A stretch of DNA of 55,679 nt from Candidatus Poribacteria bacterium (GTDB lineage: Bacteria > Poribacteria > WGA-4E > WGA-3G), in assembly GCA_022394755.1 (NCBI GenBank), contig JAGFCA010000084.1:1-55679 (forward strand). The letters are read 5' to 3'. Shown in pieces: positions 10,782-19,407 of this stretch. Made by a program: the position numbers and the translations under genes. The number at the start of each line of letters is the position of its first letter. Positions within the stretch are counted from its first letter, which is position 1. The notes under the pieces were generated by a model that was given only the letters and a program-made list of their open reading frames with translations, was not told the origin of the DNA and did no database searches.

Positions 10782-10914
10782 AGATTCCATGTCAATTCAT
10801 TTATAGCATAGCAATATCGATTGCATTGCAAATCTCTATCAGTCAATTACGTATAACAGATCATAGTGCGAAGTTCTCATATCCTGCGTACCATATAAAA
10901 TTAAAGGAGAATTA
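10782..10914 (+). repeat. Intergenic spacer, type 1, copy 2
   Basis: Near-copy of 6585-6715, ending in GGAGAATTA before the type A gene at 10915. It marks the left border of the second copy of the 4.2-kb unit. Confidence 0.8.
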
Positions 10915-12921
10915 ATGGAAACCACAAACACACAAACAACCACCACTTTTCACTTTGATGAAAGCCAAGTATGTAATTGGAAACTTCCCGATGGGGCATT
11001 CGCTCGATTGGGACGTGGAAGTGTACGTGATATGGCATTCTCACCAGATGGACATCATTTTGCAGTTGGAACAAAGATAGGACTCTGGATATACGAACTC
11101 TCCACACTATCCCCGATCGCCCTGTGGGAAACAGATAGAGGCTTTATTGATAGTGTTACATTTTCACCAGATGCTCAATGGCTTGCCGCATATACATATC
11201 GACAAGCACTCAGGGTATGGAACATCCAGAATAAGAGTTGTATTGCTGAAATGGAATTTAAGAAGAAACAGGATAGTATTGGTCTTTTGAACACTGTTTT
11301 TTCCAAAGATGGAGAACATCTTCTTGCATTTAGTGGTTTTACCATGAAGATTTATGTATGGTGCCCGCGCACTGGTACACAAGTGAGAGAAACAGAAATC
11401 GAATTAAACCGAACAGAAACCGAATCAATCAATAAGATCTATCCTGCCTGCTTTTCTACAGACCTGAGTCTATTGGCAGGTCTGTGCTACGATCACAGAA
11501 ACCGTACCGCCGAATACATTGCGGTGTGGAATGTGGAAACAGGTGAACAAATCATTCGTCTTGATTGGACTGATAGGCGAGGGCGTCATTGCTTTTCACC
11601 GTGTGGACGATTTCTTGCTGCCACTGGTTCAGAAGGAAGGTTACATGTATGGGACGTGGAGACTGGAAACCTTGAGGAAACCTATACCGATCATGAGAAT
11701 GCTCAAATACATCCACATTATACACCGGAAGGTGAATTAATCGCCGCGGTAATCTTTCCATCTCATCCTAAGCTTGAAGTCTGGAATTTAGAAAAAGGTG
11801 AAAAAATCGACACATGTGAGTATCAGGGCAAAGGGAATACTGTGCGTTTTTCGGAGAGTGGCACACAATTCGCCTATACTGATTTTGCTAAAATAAAAAT
11901 CTGGACGAAAGGCAGACACACGGATCAAGCACTTCCGACCATTCAAGGACACACCGGGACTGTCGGATCTTTAGTCTTCGCACCGGACGAAAAAACGTTA
12001 GTGACTGCCTACTGGGGACGGAACACGGTTTTATGGGATGTTTCAAGTCAGTGTGCCAGACATCCGAGCAAAAAAGAACTGCCCAATAAAATACGGAATG
12101 TGTATCTGACTTCAATCGGGGAAATCCTTGCTGTTGGCGGAGACCCAAATACATTAGAAGTATGTAAGTTTGGAAACGGTGAATCCATCGCTGAAATTTC
12201 TATTCCTGAACCCGGGTTGTCATCGGTAACCGGGACCGATGCGCTTTCCCTGACAGGTCAACGGTTGACACGCGCCGGTGTAGATCGTAACATTTATGTG
12301 TGGGTGTACATACCTTCATCAAATGAAATGGACGAGGGAGGAATCTGGGAAAAGTGTGCCGTCCTCGTAGGACACGCAGATCATCTTAGGGCGTTAGCAT
12401 TGAGTCCAGACGGAAAGCAACTTGTAAGTATACCTGTAGTGCGTCGTCCAGAAGAACGAACTCCTCTATTATGGGATGTCGATGCTCAAGAACAGATTAC
12501 TAAGTTACCCCTAAATACGCCAGAACGAGGGGGATATAACAGTTCTGATGTGGGAATTACGTTTTCACACGATGGCAATTTTATTGCGGGTGGATTTTGG
12601 AACGAAATTGTTCTGTGGGATGCAACAGATGGAAAAATGCTTATGACGATTCCACAATCGGAGGAAAATCAACGACCGATTACACTTCGTTTCAGCCCGT
12701 GCGATCAATATTTGGTTGCAGGGGCTTGGTGGAAAGGTGGAATAAATAAGACATCTATCTGTTTATGGGAAGTCGCAACAGGTAAAAATATCGCCACGTT
12801 CAAAGGACATACCACCGATGTACAGTGTTTTGCTTTTAATCAGGATTGCACTATTCTCGCAAGCGGTGGACATGATGGTGTAATATTCCTCTGGGACTTG
12901 AAACCGTATATCAACTCTTGA
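10915..12921 (+). CDS. WD40-repeat protein, type A, copy 2
   Basis: A 668-residue paralogue of the gene at 6716, beginning METTNTQTTTTFHFDESQV after a GGAG ribosome site. WKLPDGAFARLGRGSVRDMA is followed by blades ending in WDLKPYINS. The two type A proteins agree closely in the first quarter and at the C-terminus and diverge most in the middle blades (for example a different loop before the LVGHADHLRA blade here). It is probably cytoplasmic, since it lacks a signal peptide or membrane segment. It lies in the second copy of the tandem unit, 70 bases ahead of the next type B gene. Confidence 0.9.
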   Translation: METTNTQTTTTFHFDESQVCNWKLPDGAFARLGRGSVRDMAFSPDGHHFAVGTKIGLWIYELSTLSPIALWETDRGFIDSVTFSPDAQWLAAYTYRQALRVWNIQNKSCIAEMEFKKKQDSIGLLNTVFSKDGEHLLAFSGFTMKIYVWCPRTGTQVRETEIELNRTETESINKIYPACFSTDLSLLAGLCYDHRNRTAEYIAVWNVETGEQIIRLDWTDRRGRHCFSPCGRFLAATGSEGRLHVWDVETGNLEETYTDHENAQIHPHYTPEGELIAAVIFPSHPKLEVWNLEKGEKIDTCEYQGKGNTVRFSESGTQFAYTDFAKIKIWTKGRHTDQALPTIQGHTGTVGSLVFAPDEKTLVTAYWGRNTVLWDVSSQCARHPSKKELPNKIRNVYLTSIGEILAVGGDPNTLEVCKFGNGESIAEISIPEPGLSSVTGTDALSLTGQRLTRAGVDRNIYVWVYIPSSNEMDEGGIWEKCAVLVGHADHLRALALSPDGKQLVSIPVVRRPEERTPLLWDVDAQEQITKLPLNTPERGGYNSSDVGITFSHDGNFIAGGFWNEIVLWDATDGKMLMTIPQSEENQRPITLRFSPCDQYLVAGAWWKGGINKTSICLWEVATGKNIATFKGHTTDVQCFAFNQDCTILASGGHDGVIFLWDLKPYINS

Positions 12922-12991
12922 ACATTCTTATCAATTCTTTTCGTTAAATCCACAATACATCTCACCAGGTATTAGATATAGGAGACTCTTT

Positions 12992-14992
12992 ATGGAAAAC
13001 AAAACCACTTCAACCCCAGTACTTAGACCTATCCACGACACAGATGTGACAACATTGGAACTTCCCGATGGAGCAATTGGCAGATTGGGCCGAGGCGTTA
13101 TATGTGACATTTCGATTTCTTCACAAAAGAGAATTTTCGCTTTGGCAACTCACATTGGAACATGGGTGTATGAACTTGATACTATGCAGCCCATTGCCTT
13201 ATTGGACAACGAACGAGGTATGGTCAATACCGTTACTCTTTCTCACGATGAACAATGGCTTGCTACCCACAATTCGGACGGTATCATAAAGGTGCATGAA
13301 ACACAGACCCGACAGTGTGTCGCAAAAATAAAAGGATGGTACAGAGGCACTTCCAGACTCGCCTTCTCGCCAGATAATAAGTACATCGCTGCATCTGGCT
13401 ACGGATACGGCGACGTTTACGTTTGGTGCACAAGAACCGGCGCACACGTCGCAAGTTTCAAGATGGAACGTAAACCTAAGGAAGATGAACAGCTCTCTGT
13501 CCATTATCCCCTCTGTTTCTCACCGAATGGACAGCTGCTCGCTTATGCCTCTGGTAGATTCACCCTTACTGTCCGAAATGTAGAAACAAAAGAACGCATC
13601 GCGTCCATGTTTACAACTGCCCATTTGTCCTGCTACGGCTATGTATATGGTCTTTCATTTTCACCCTGTAATCAGTTTATTGCTGCAAGTATTCGGGATC
13701 CAAATACACGTAAGAACATTGAGGTGCAAGTGTGGAATATTGATAAAGAGACCTTGGAGACAACTTACACAGACTACGGTGGAACTCGGGTGATTCCCGC
13801 CTATACCTCCGAGGGGACATTACGGGTGGCAGATGTTTATAAAGACAGGGTAGTCATGTGGAATGTATCACACAAAGAAAAACTTGACATCATTGAATAT
13901 CAAGCCTATCCCGAAGCAGCATGTTTTTCTACTAATGGACAACAATTTGCAATTACCTCTGACCAAGAGATCCGAATATGGGGAACTGATTCTATGAAAA
14001 TAATATCATTCCCTGAACCTACTTCTCCAACCGACTCAATGTTCTTCTCTCAATCGGATAATATTTTAGTTTGCAAGTACTGGAGAAAAAGTAATATCGT
14101 TTTCTGGGATGTTGATCAGAAACAAGTAATATCTTCTCCAATCAAGGCAATATGCAACGGCAAAAAGTGTGCATTGTCCCCTTGTGAAGAATTGTTGGCT
14201 ATCATCGGAGAAAATAAACAAACCCTTGAAGTCTGGAATACCACCACCGGAACTCAAATAGCCGAACTCACCGAACACCGAAGTCTTATCACCACTGTGG
14301 TATTTTCACCGTCGGGTGAACACCTTGTCAGTGGAGATGTGGATAGAAAACTTACTGTATGGAGTGTTCAACGTTGGGAAAAGCAGCATTCACTCATAGC
14401 GAATGGGCGTGGAATTGCGATAAAGTCAGCATCTTTTCACCCCAGCGGAAAACAATTCGTTACATCTGTTAGGACTGGTCCTGTGGATCTTTGGGACGTT
14501 GAGAGTGGTGAACATCTCGGATCACCTTCTGTAGATTTCACATTAGCAGATGCTTCCCTATATAAAGGAGATGTGAGGGAAATCCAGCGGCGTTACAAAC
14601 AAAAGTCAAAAATGCGATGGCTTGATTCAGTCAAATTTTCACCTTGCGGTACCCTTATCGCTGGTGGGTTGTGGGGTGAGATTCGTTTGTGGGATGCTGC
14701 AACTTTAGAGCCTTGCATGGGGATGATTCTACCCGAGAGTTGCTACCGTGTTGGTGTCGTGGCATTTTCTCCGTGTGGTGAATATCTTGCATCTGGTTCT
14801 TGGTGGAACGATACAGAGAAAGTATCCATCCGTATATGGAAGGTAGCCACAGGTGAAAACATCCACACCTTCTGGGGACATTCCTCAGATGTTCAAAATC
14901 TCACTTTTTCAAAGGATGGTGAACTCTTAGCAAGTAGCAGCTATGAAGGAACTATCCTGCTTTGGGATATGAAACCATTTATTAACTCATAA
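12992..14992 (+). CDS. WD40-repeat protein, type B, copy 2
   Basis: A 666-residue paralogue of the gene at 8781 with the same first residues (MENKTTSTPVLRPIHDTDVT) and the same AGGAG start context. The first blade has LELPDGAIGRLGRG. Over the last 300 or so bases it is almost identical to the gene at 8781, including a stretch of about 115 bases (10500-10615 versus 14701-14816) with hardly any difference, whereas central blades differ often. That patchiness points to gene conversion or to selection on the variable blades. No domain other than WD40 is visible. Confidence 0.9.
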   Translation: MENKTTSTPVLRPIHDTDVTTLELPDGAIGRLGRGVICDISISSQKRIFALATHIGTWVYELDTMQPIALLDNERGMVNTVTLSHDEQWLATHNSDGIIKVHETQTRQCVAKIKGWYRGTSRLAFSPDNKYIAASGYGYGDVYVWCTRTGAHVASFKMERKPKEDEQLSVHYPLCFSPNGQLLAYASGRFTLTVRNVETKERIASMFTTAHLSCYGYVYGLSFSPCNQFIAASIRDPNTRKNIEVQVWNIDKETLETTYTDYGGTRVIPAYTSEGTLRVADVYKDRVVMWNVSHKEKLDIIEYQAYPEAACFSTNGQQFAITSDQEIRIWGTDSMKIISFPEPTSPTDSMFFSQSDNILVCKYWRKSNIVFWDVDQKQVISSPIKAICNGKKCALSPCEELLAIIGENKQTLEVWNTTTGTQIAELTEHRSLITTVVFSPSGEHLVSGDVDRKLTVWSVQRWEKQHSLIANGRGIAIKSASFHPSGKQFVTSVRTGPVDLWDVESGEHLGSPSVDFTLADASLYKGDVREIQRRYKQKSKMRWLDSVKFSPCGTLIAGGLWGEIRLWDAATLEPCMGMILPESCYRVGVVAFSPCGEYLASGSWWNDTEKVSIRIWKVATGENIHTFWGHSSDVQNLTFSKDGELLASSSYEGTILLWDMKPFINS

Positions 14993-15062
14993 TATTCCTC
15001 GTCTATTCTCTTGGTTAAATCCACCATACATCTCACCAGCTATTAGATATAGGAGACTCTTT

Positions 15063-16844
15063 ATGGAAAACAAAACCACTTCAACCTCAGTACTTACACC
15101 ATTTGATGACACAGATGTAACAACATGGCACCTTCCTAAAGGAGCAATTGCTCGATTAGGACGAGGACAGATAGGTAGAATGACATTTTCACCTGATGGG
15201 ACACAGCTTGCTGTTTCAACACGTATTGGCTGCTGGTTGTATGATCTTGATACAATGACACACCGCGCACTGTGGGGGACAGAACGTGGGATGGTAGCGG
15301 ATGTCTCATTTTCTGATGATGGACAATGGGTTGCTACCAGTGACTGGGACTGTGTAGTGAAAATATGGAACACACAAGATTTAAAATGTGTTGCAGAAAT
15401 TGGTGTGTCCGAGAATTCGGGAGTATTGAGAGTATCGGTAAGTAATTTGACCTTTTTACCTGATGGAGAACACTTAGTTATATACTATACTGATGTATTT
15501 CCGGATCAGACTCCAAGACTTTATGAAAGACAGTGTGCTGTTTACGCTTGGCGTATAGACACCGAGAACCCTATCACGAACCATACTCTACATTCTAAAC
15601 AAGAAAGAGGTGAAGTTAGTCCTACAGCCTTGTCACCAGATGGCAGTCTCTTTGCCTACACGACTGATGCAAACATCACCACCGTTATTTGTATGAAGAC
15701 AGGGGAGCAGATTGCAGAACTTCACGACGACTACACCGAAGAATCCGTGGAAGGATGCTACAGACACGCTTTTTCTCTCTGTGGACGGTATCTTGCTGCC
15801 TGTAATAAGGGTAACAAAGTGCATGTGTGGAATATATATAACGGCACAGTGGAGATGGAACCTACTACTTATGGTGAAAATCACTTCATCAGATTTGGCA
15901 TACCTTTCTATACGTCGAATGGGAACTTACGGGTTGCAGGTATTGGTGGTATTGAAGTAGTGTTATGGGATGCAATGCATCAGGCAACAATAGATACTTT
16001 TGAATCTTGGAATCCATCTTATAGTGCATGTTTTTCAGCAGACGGGAAAAGGTTCGCTGTCGCTAATGGCCGTGGAGAACTTCACATATGGACACAAGGA
16101 ATGCCGTCAACACTTGAACCTCTCCCTGTACATCATCAGAATGTTAATCCAGTGAACTTCTCTAACGACGGACATAGATTGGTAAGTAACCACAAAACCA
16201 GATCTGCAGTTTGTGTGTGGAATGTTAAGCAACGACAAGTGGAACATACATTTCATTTCCGAAGCCGGAATCCTATTTCAGGTCGCATAGTTTTATCCAA
16301 CAGTCTTGAGCTTTTGGCTACCACCGAAGAAAGTGAGAAATCCATTAAAGTCTTGAATCTCGTGTCTAACACCGAAGTCGCAGAAATTCCCGAAAATCCA
16401 GCGCGCGTACGTAATATGGTTTTCTCTCCCACAGGAAAATATCTCGTCACTACGGGGCTCAGAATTCCTATTAAAGTTTGGAACGTTACCTCTGGCACGC
16501 AAATCGCTGAACTGACCAGAAACCCATCTTCTCATGTATCTAAAATAGGGTTTTCACCAACAGGAGAATACTTCGTTATCATCTATGGAGATAGTGTCAC
16601 TGTGTGGAATACCCAGCAATGGGAAAAACACTTTCAAGCACCACTAACAACACAGAAACATCCGGGTTGGAAATTGGATTTTGACTCAAATGGCAAGCTT
16701 TTCTTTACTCGTCCACCGAGGAGCGCTACTATTGTATGGGATTTCAAAAGAGGCGAACAAACCGGATCACTTGATATTGAAAGATGTATAGATACTTCAC
16801 TATATAAAGGTAATCTAAAAGACCTCCAACGGGCTGAAGATTGA
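15063..16844 (+). CDS. WD40-repeat protein, type B-like, N-terminal part of an interrupted gene
   Basis: It starts MENKTTSTSVLTPFDDTDVT behind the same spacer and AGGAG site as the other type B genes. WHLPKGAIARLGRG opens the first blade and WD40 blades follow for 593 codons, ending LYKGNLKDLQRAED before a TGA at 16842-16844. The paralogues continue past this point (LYKGDVREIQRR) for about 130 more residues. The reading frame stays open after the TGA with clear WD40 sequence, so the product is a truncated propeller lacking the last blades, or the gene is decaying. The preceding gene ends 70 bases upstream. Confidence 0.85.
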   Translation: MENKTTSTSVLTPFDDTDVTTWHLPKGAIARLGRGQIGRMTFSPDGTQLAVSTRIGCWLYDLDTMTHRALWGTERGMVADVSFSDDGQWVATSDWDCVVKIWNTQDLKCVAEIGVSENSGVLRVSVSNLTFLPDGEHLVIYYTDVFPDQTPRLYERQCAVYAWRIDTENPITNHTLHSKQERGEVSPTALSPDGSLFAYTTDANITTVICMKTGEQIAELHDDYTEESVEGCYRHAFSLCGRYLAACNKGNKVHVWNIYNGTVEMEPTTYGENHFIRFGIPFYTSNGNLRVAGIGGIEVVLWDAMHQATIDTFESWNPSYSACFSADGKRFAVANGRGELHIWTQGMPSTLEPLPVHHQNVNPVNFSNDGHRLVSNHKTRSAVCVWNVKQRQVEHTFHFRSRNPISGRIVLSNSLELLATTEESEKSIKVLNLVSNTEVAEIPENPARVRNMVFSPTGKYLVTTGLRIPIKVWNVTSGTQIAELTRNPSSHVSKIGFSPTGEYFVIIYGDSVTVWNTQQWEKHFQAPLTTQKHPGWKLDFDSNGKLFFTRPPRSATIVWDFKRGEQTGSLDIERCIDTSLYKGNLKDLQRAED

Positions 16845-17255
16845 GAGAAAAATGGCCCCCGTCGCCGCATTAGGGCACTCCAGTCTTCTTCACGTCATAA
16901 CATCATTGCTGGTGGAATGTGGGGTGAAATTAGACTTTGGGACGCAACTACCTTCAAAACAGTAATGGCTCTAATTCAACCCACAGGATACCAATCACCC
17001 TACGCGCTTGCATTTTCACCGTGTGGTAACTACCTTGCCTCCGGTTCTCGATGGGACCCACAATGGGAAAAGGAACAGAAAAGGACCTCCATCCGTTTGT
17101 GGGATGTTGCCACTGGTGAAAATGTCCACACATTTTGGGCACACCCTACCGATATTTTGTCGATAGAATTTTCACCAAACGGTGAACTCTTAGCAAGCGG
17201 TAGTTATGACGGCACAATCCTCCTCTGGGATATAACACCGTTTATCAATACATAA
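16845..17255 (+). pseudogene. C-terminal WD40 part separated by an in-frame TGA
   Basis: In the same frame as the upstream part, this stretch encodes the blades the paralogues end with: IIAGGMWGEIRLWDATT, LAFSPCGNYLASGSRW and LWDITPFINT. An ATG at 16917 could start a 112-residue peptide, but no ribosome site precedes it and it would begin inside a blade. The simplest reading is one ancestral gene at 15063-17255 broken by a nonsense change. The join around 16845-16900 (EKNGPRRR) also aligns poorly with the paralogues, so there may be further damage. Confidence 0.75.
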
Positions 17256-17428
17256 GGTATTGTAAATTCTAGCATATAAAAAACAAACAAACGGTTATGA
17301 ATTCCATTTGAAACCCATATCCTTTTCACCACGGAATCCGTAATTCAGACAGTTATAAACAAACCACACTAAAAGTACACCTATCCTATAGTGACAAATT
17401 ATTTACTTACCCTTATTTAATTTGTTTA

Positions 17429-17466
17429 TTGACAATTTTAAACACTTTATGCTAAAGTGTTTAAAA
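17429..17466 (+). promoter_or_regulatory. Promoter overlapped by a perfect palindrome (candidate operator)
   Basis: TTGACA at 17429-17434 and TAAAGT at 17453-17458 are 18 bases apart. A perfect inverted repeat covers the spacer and -10: TTTTAAACACTTTA (17436-17449), centre TGC, and its complement (17453-17466). A dimeric repressor bound here would block RNA polymerase. The promoter assignment is moderate; the palindrome itself is certain. Confidence 0.55.
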
Positions 17467-17467
17467 C

Positions 17468-17600
17468 AGACGGATAAAACACCAGGCTTGATGATTTGTC
17501 GATGAACCCGTTAAGTTACTACTAACATACAGGTCATAACGGGTTAATACCTTGTTCTAAGGTTGGAGACATGCCAAGGTGCAGGTTTTGTCCTCCGTCT
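17468..17600 (+). ncRNA. Candidate structured RNA leader (three-way junction) upstream of the lipoprotein gene
   Basis: Complementary segments nest as a junction. The outer stem is AGACGGA (17468-17474) with TCCGTCT (17594-17600), extended by AAAAC (17476-17480) with GTTTT (17585-17589). Inner stem 1 is AACCCGTTA (17505-17513) with TAACGGGTT (17537-17545). Inner stem 2 is ACCTTG (17549-17554) with CAAGGT (17575-17580). An alternative hairpin CCTT/AAGG (17550-17553 with 17559-17562) would compete with inner stem 2. I do not recognise a known riboswitch class. It starts just after a promoter-like element and ends 94 bases before the start codon. Confidence 0.45.
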
Positions 17601-17694
17601 AAAGTTCATTAACACAAGCAAAGACTCACCTAAACTCATAATAATGTGAGCAGCGCAAGGTTTGACAAAATATAATCAAGGAGGCAGATCTATA

Positions 17695-18462
17695 ATGCGT
17701 TTATTCAGTTTTCTATTGATTCCTCTACTACTCATTTCAATATATGGATGTTTTGGTACAGGAGATGTTAATATAACCGAACCCCCATCTTTTAGTAATG
17801 CCACACGGATCGTCGTAACTCCGTTTATTGCAGAAGAGGAACATGGACAAGAACTCGTAGGTAGAATCACTACCAATTTAGCCACACGCTTGGATCTTAT
17901 CTTGAAGGATAAAGATTGGGTATATGACATTTCCGAAAAAGTTCAACCCGTACAAGATAAATTAGAAGAGCTTGGACTCGCTATAAACGATGTTTACGCT
18001 GATCCCGCTTTAGCCGCAAGAATTGGACAAGCTTTAAAAGCAGATTTGATCATCACGGGGATGGTTGTAAAACCCAAACTTGATCGCAAGGATTCAAATG
18101 AACACCTCATGCGACAAGGCAGACAGTCCGGAATTTCTGGTACATCTACATATATTACTACCCGTCAGTCTGCTTTCGGTAGAGTACGTATAAAAATTAT
18201 TGATACTTCAAATGGTAATGTCTTATACAATAATCAAATTAGATCTTATCTCAAGTATTGGTATGCGTATCAGACACAGAGTAGTGGACAAATTATCTTC
18301 AAAGAAGATGTAGAAATGCTCGCTGATTTAGGATTAGAATTACCAAAACGCATTGCGTTTATGCTAAATCCAAACGAACTCAAAGAAGAACCAGAAGATA
18401 AAGTCTTATTGAAACCCGATATCGTTCTTAAAGGGAATGCTGGAATAATTCAATTCAAATAG
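17695..18462 (+). CDS. Lipoprotein with CsgG/LpoB-like domain
   Basis: The ATG at 17695 follows AGGAGG by ten bases and opens MRLFSFLLIPLLLISIYGCFG, a lipoprotein signal peptide with lipobox IYGC (Cys19). A longer reading from a TTG at 17662 has no merit. After the lipid anchor, residues 35 to about 200 read like CsgG/LpoB-type periplasmic domains: TRIVVTPF, ELVGRITTNLATRLDLIL, then DPALAARIGQALKADLIITGMV, and a strand-rich FGRVRIKIIDTSNGNVLYNN segment. Such domains occur in curli export pores and in activators of penicillin-binding proteins. The family call is moderate and the exact role unknown. The gene is monocistronic, bounded by a structured leader upstream and a strong hairpin downstream. 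Confidence 0.7.
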   Translation: MRLFSFLLIPLLLISIYGCFGTGDVNITEPPSFSNATRIVVTPFIAEEEHGQELVGRITTNLATRLDLILKDKDWVYDISEKVQPVQDKLEELGLAINDVYADPALAARIGQALKADLIITGMVVKPKLDRKDSNEHLMRQGRQSGISGTSTYITTRQSAFGRVRIKIIDTSNGNVLYNNQIRSYLKYWYAYQTQSSGQIIFKEDVEMLADLGLELPKRIAFMLNPNELKEEPEDKVLLKPDIVLKGNAGIIQFK

Positions 18463-18478
18463 AATTTACGACTAACAC

Positions 18479-18528
18479 AATAAAACCTAAAACGGACTGA
18501 AGATATTTCATCCGTTTTAGGTTTTATT
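18479..18528. terminator. Bidirectional rho-independent terminator
   Basis: AATAAAACCTAAAACGGA (18479-18496) pairs perfectly over 18 bases with 18511-18528 around a 14-base loop. A-rich sequence on the left and T-rich on the right allow termination in both directions, which suits the convergent genes ending at 18462 and 18573. Confidence 0.9.
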
Positions 18529-18572
18529 GTATATAATACTTTTTAATTGTGGTACACACTCTGTACCGTACA

Positions 18573-19055
18573 CTAACTATCTTCAGCAACCGTTTTAGTA
18601 TTCGTATCATCAAAGAAGTCATTAATCTGTCGTGCATACGCTTCACCATGTTGTAAAAGTAATGAAGAAACATCATAAAGATCTGGAGCAGGAAAACCTT
18701 CATAAGGATTCGCTATTTTTTGGTAACAGTTTAAAGCGTGTTCAAAGAAATTTAATGTTTCAAGATCAATTGCCCCACTCTCCTGAATCGAACGAAAGCT
18801 TTGATGTTTTTGGTATGGCGGGGTATTCCCACTAAATTCTATAATAGCATTATTTATATCAACTGCTCTCTGGACAATCATTAGGAAGCAACTTATTACA
18901 TAAGAGTGGGTTAGACGATCAGCTTCTACATAATCATCCTTACTTGGGGGAAGACCATTCCGCAATTGACTAAAACATTCATCCATTAAAGCCAATTTCG
19001 CTTTCACAGGATTAAAATGACGTTGCAATGTACGCTTTTCAACAACTTTCGACAT
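18573..19055 (-). CDS. HepT-like (DUF86-type) helical protein with degenerate active-site motif
   Basis: A 160-residue, mostly helical protein. The start at 19055 follows GGAGGAG by seven bases. The middle resembles HepT/DUF86 proteins, which are usually toxins or RNases of MntA-HepT modules: LTHSYVISCFLMIVQRAVDI, then NNAIIEFSGNTPPYQKHQSF and LETLNFFEHALNCYQ. The catalytic R-x4-6-H-x-Y signature expected near the C-terminus is replaced here by CYQKIANPYE, with no Arg and no His. No nucleotidyltransferase (MntA) partner is adjacent. I infer a HepT-fold protein that has lost RNase activity or has another job. The fold assignment itself is moderate. It ends convergently with the lipoprotein gene at a shared hairpin. 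Confidence 0.6.
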   Translation of the reverse strand: MSKVVEKRTLQRHFNPVKAKLALMDECFSQLRNGLPPSKDDYVEADRLTHSYVISCFLMIVQRAVDINNAIIEFSGNTPPYQKHQSFRSIQESGAIDLETLNFFEHALNCYQKIANPYEGFPAPDLYDVSSLLLQHGEAYARQINDFFDDTNTKTVAEDS

Positions 19056-19407
19056 ACGATACTCCTCCAGAGTAATGTTTTTCTGTTATACACCTGATTA
19101 GACGTTTTTGTTCCTTGAAAGTTGTAATTGATTACGAATAATACCGAAGGTCAAGATAGATTGGTTTACAGTTTGTTAGTCTAATGATTTACAGCTCAAA
19201 CAAATTTATTGATGGATTATAGAGAACAGGAATTCAAAACCTTCATTTTACATCAATCTGGATCAGATATTATTATTATTATGAATTAAAAAATGAAGAA
19301 AATCCTATTTCTTACAACTAATATACTTAGACACAAAAACACAACCATATTAATTGACCTATTAAATTAAATTATGTTAAAATTTCAAATCATAATTTGA
19401 GGTAAAC
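19056..19407. other. Intergenic region between divergent genes
   Basis: AT-rich, 352 bases, no gene seen. It carries the ribosome site and presumably the promoter of the minus-strand HepT-like gene on the left, and a predicted promoter for the oxidoreductase gene at 19354-19383 on the right. Confidence 0.6.
19354..19383 (+). promoter_or_regulatory. Predicted promoter of the quinone oxidoreductase gene
   Basis: TTGACC (19354-19359) and TAAAAT (19378-19383) lie 18 bases apart, with a TG two positions before the -10 (extended -10). The start codon is 25 bases downstream. Confidence 0.5.

Larger units (their letters stand above)
17256..17694 (+). other. Intergenic region with palindromic promoter and structured leader
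   Basis: There is no gene in these 439 bases. The region holds a perfect 14-bp palindrome overlapping a likely promoter (17429-17466), a predicted three-way-junction RNA (17468-17600), and the ribosome site AGGAGG at 17679-17684 of the following lipoprotein gene. Confidence 0.7.

Noticed and set aside
16842..16844. TGA read as selenocysteine or tryptophan
   Set aside because: Paralogues have no Cys or Trp at the site, no SECIS-like hairpin was evident, and other genes in the window use TGA as a normal stop.
4497..17255. WD40 genes as part of a conflict (NTPase/effector) system
   Set aside because: The proteins contain only propeller blades; no TIR, protease, NTPase or nuclease domain is fused or adjacent.
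17662..17694. TTG start for the lipoprotein gene
   Set aside because: AGGAGG is correctly spaced for ATG 17695, which gives a proper lipoprotein signal.
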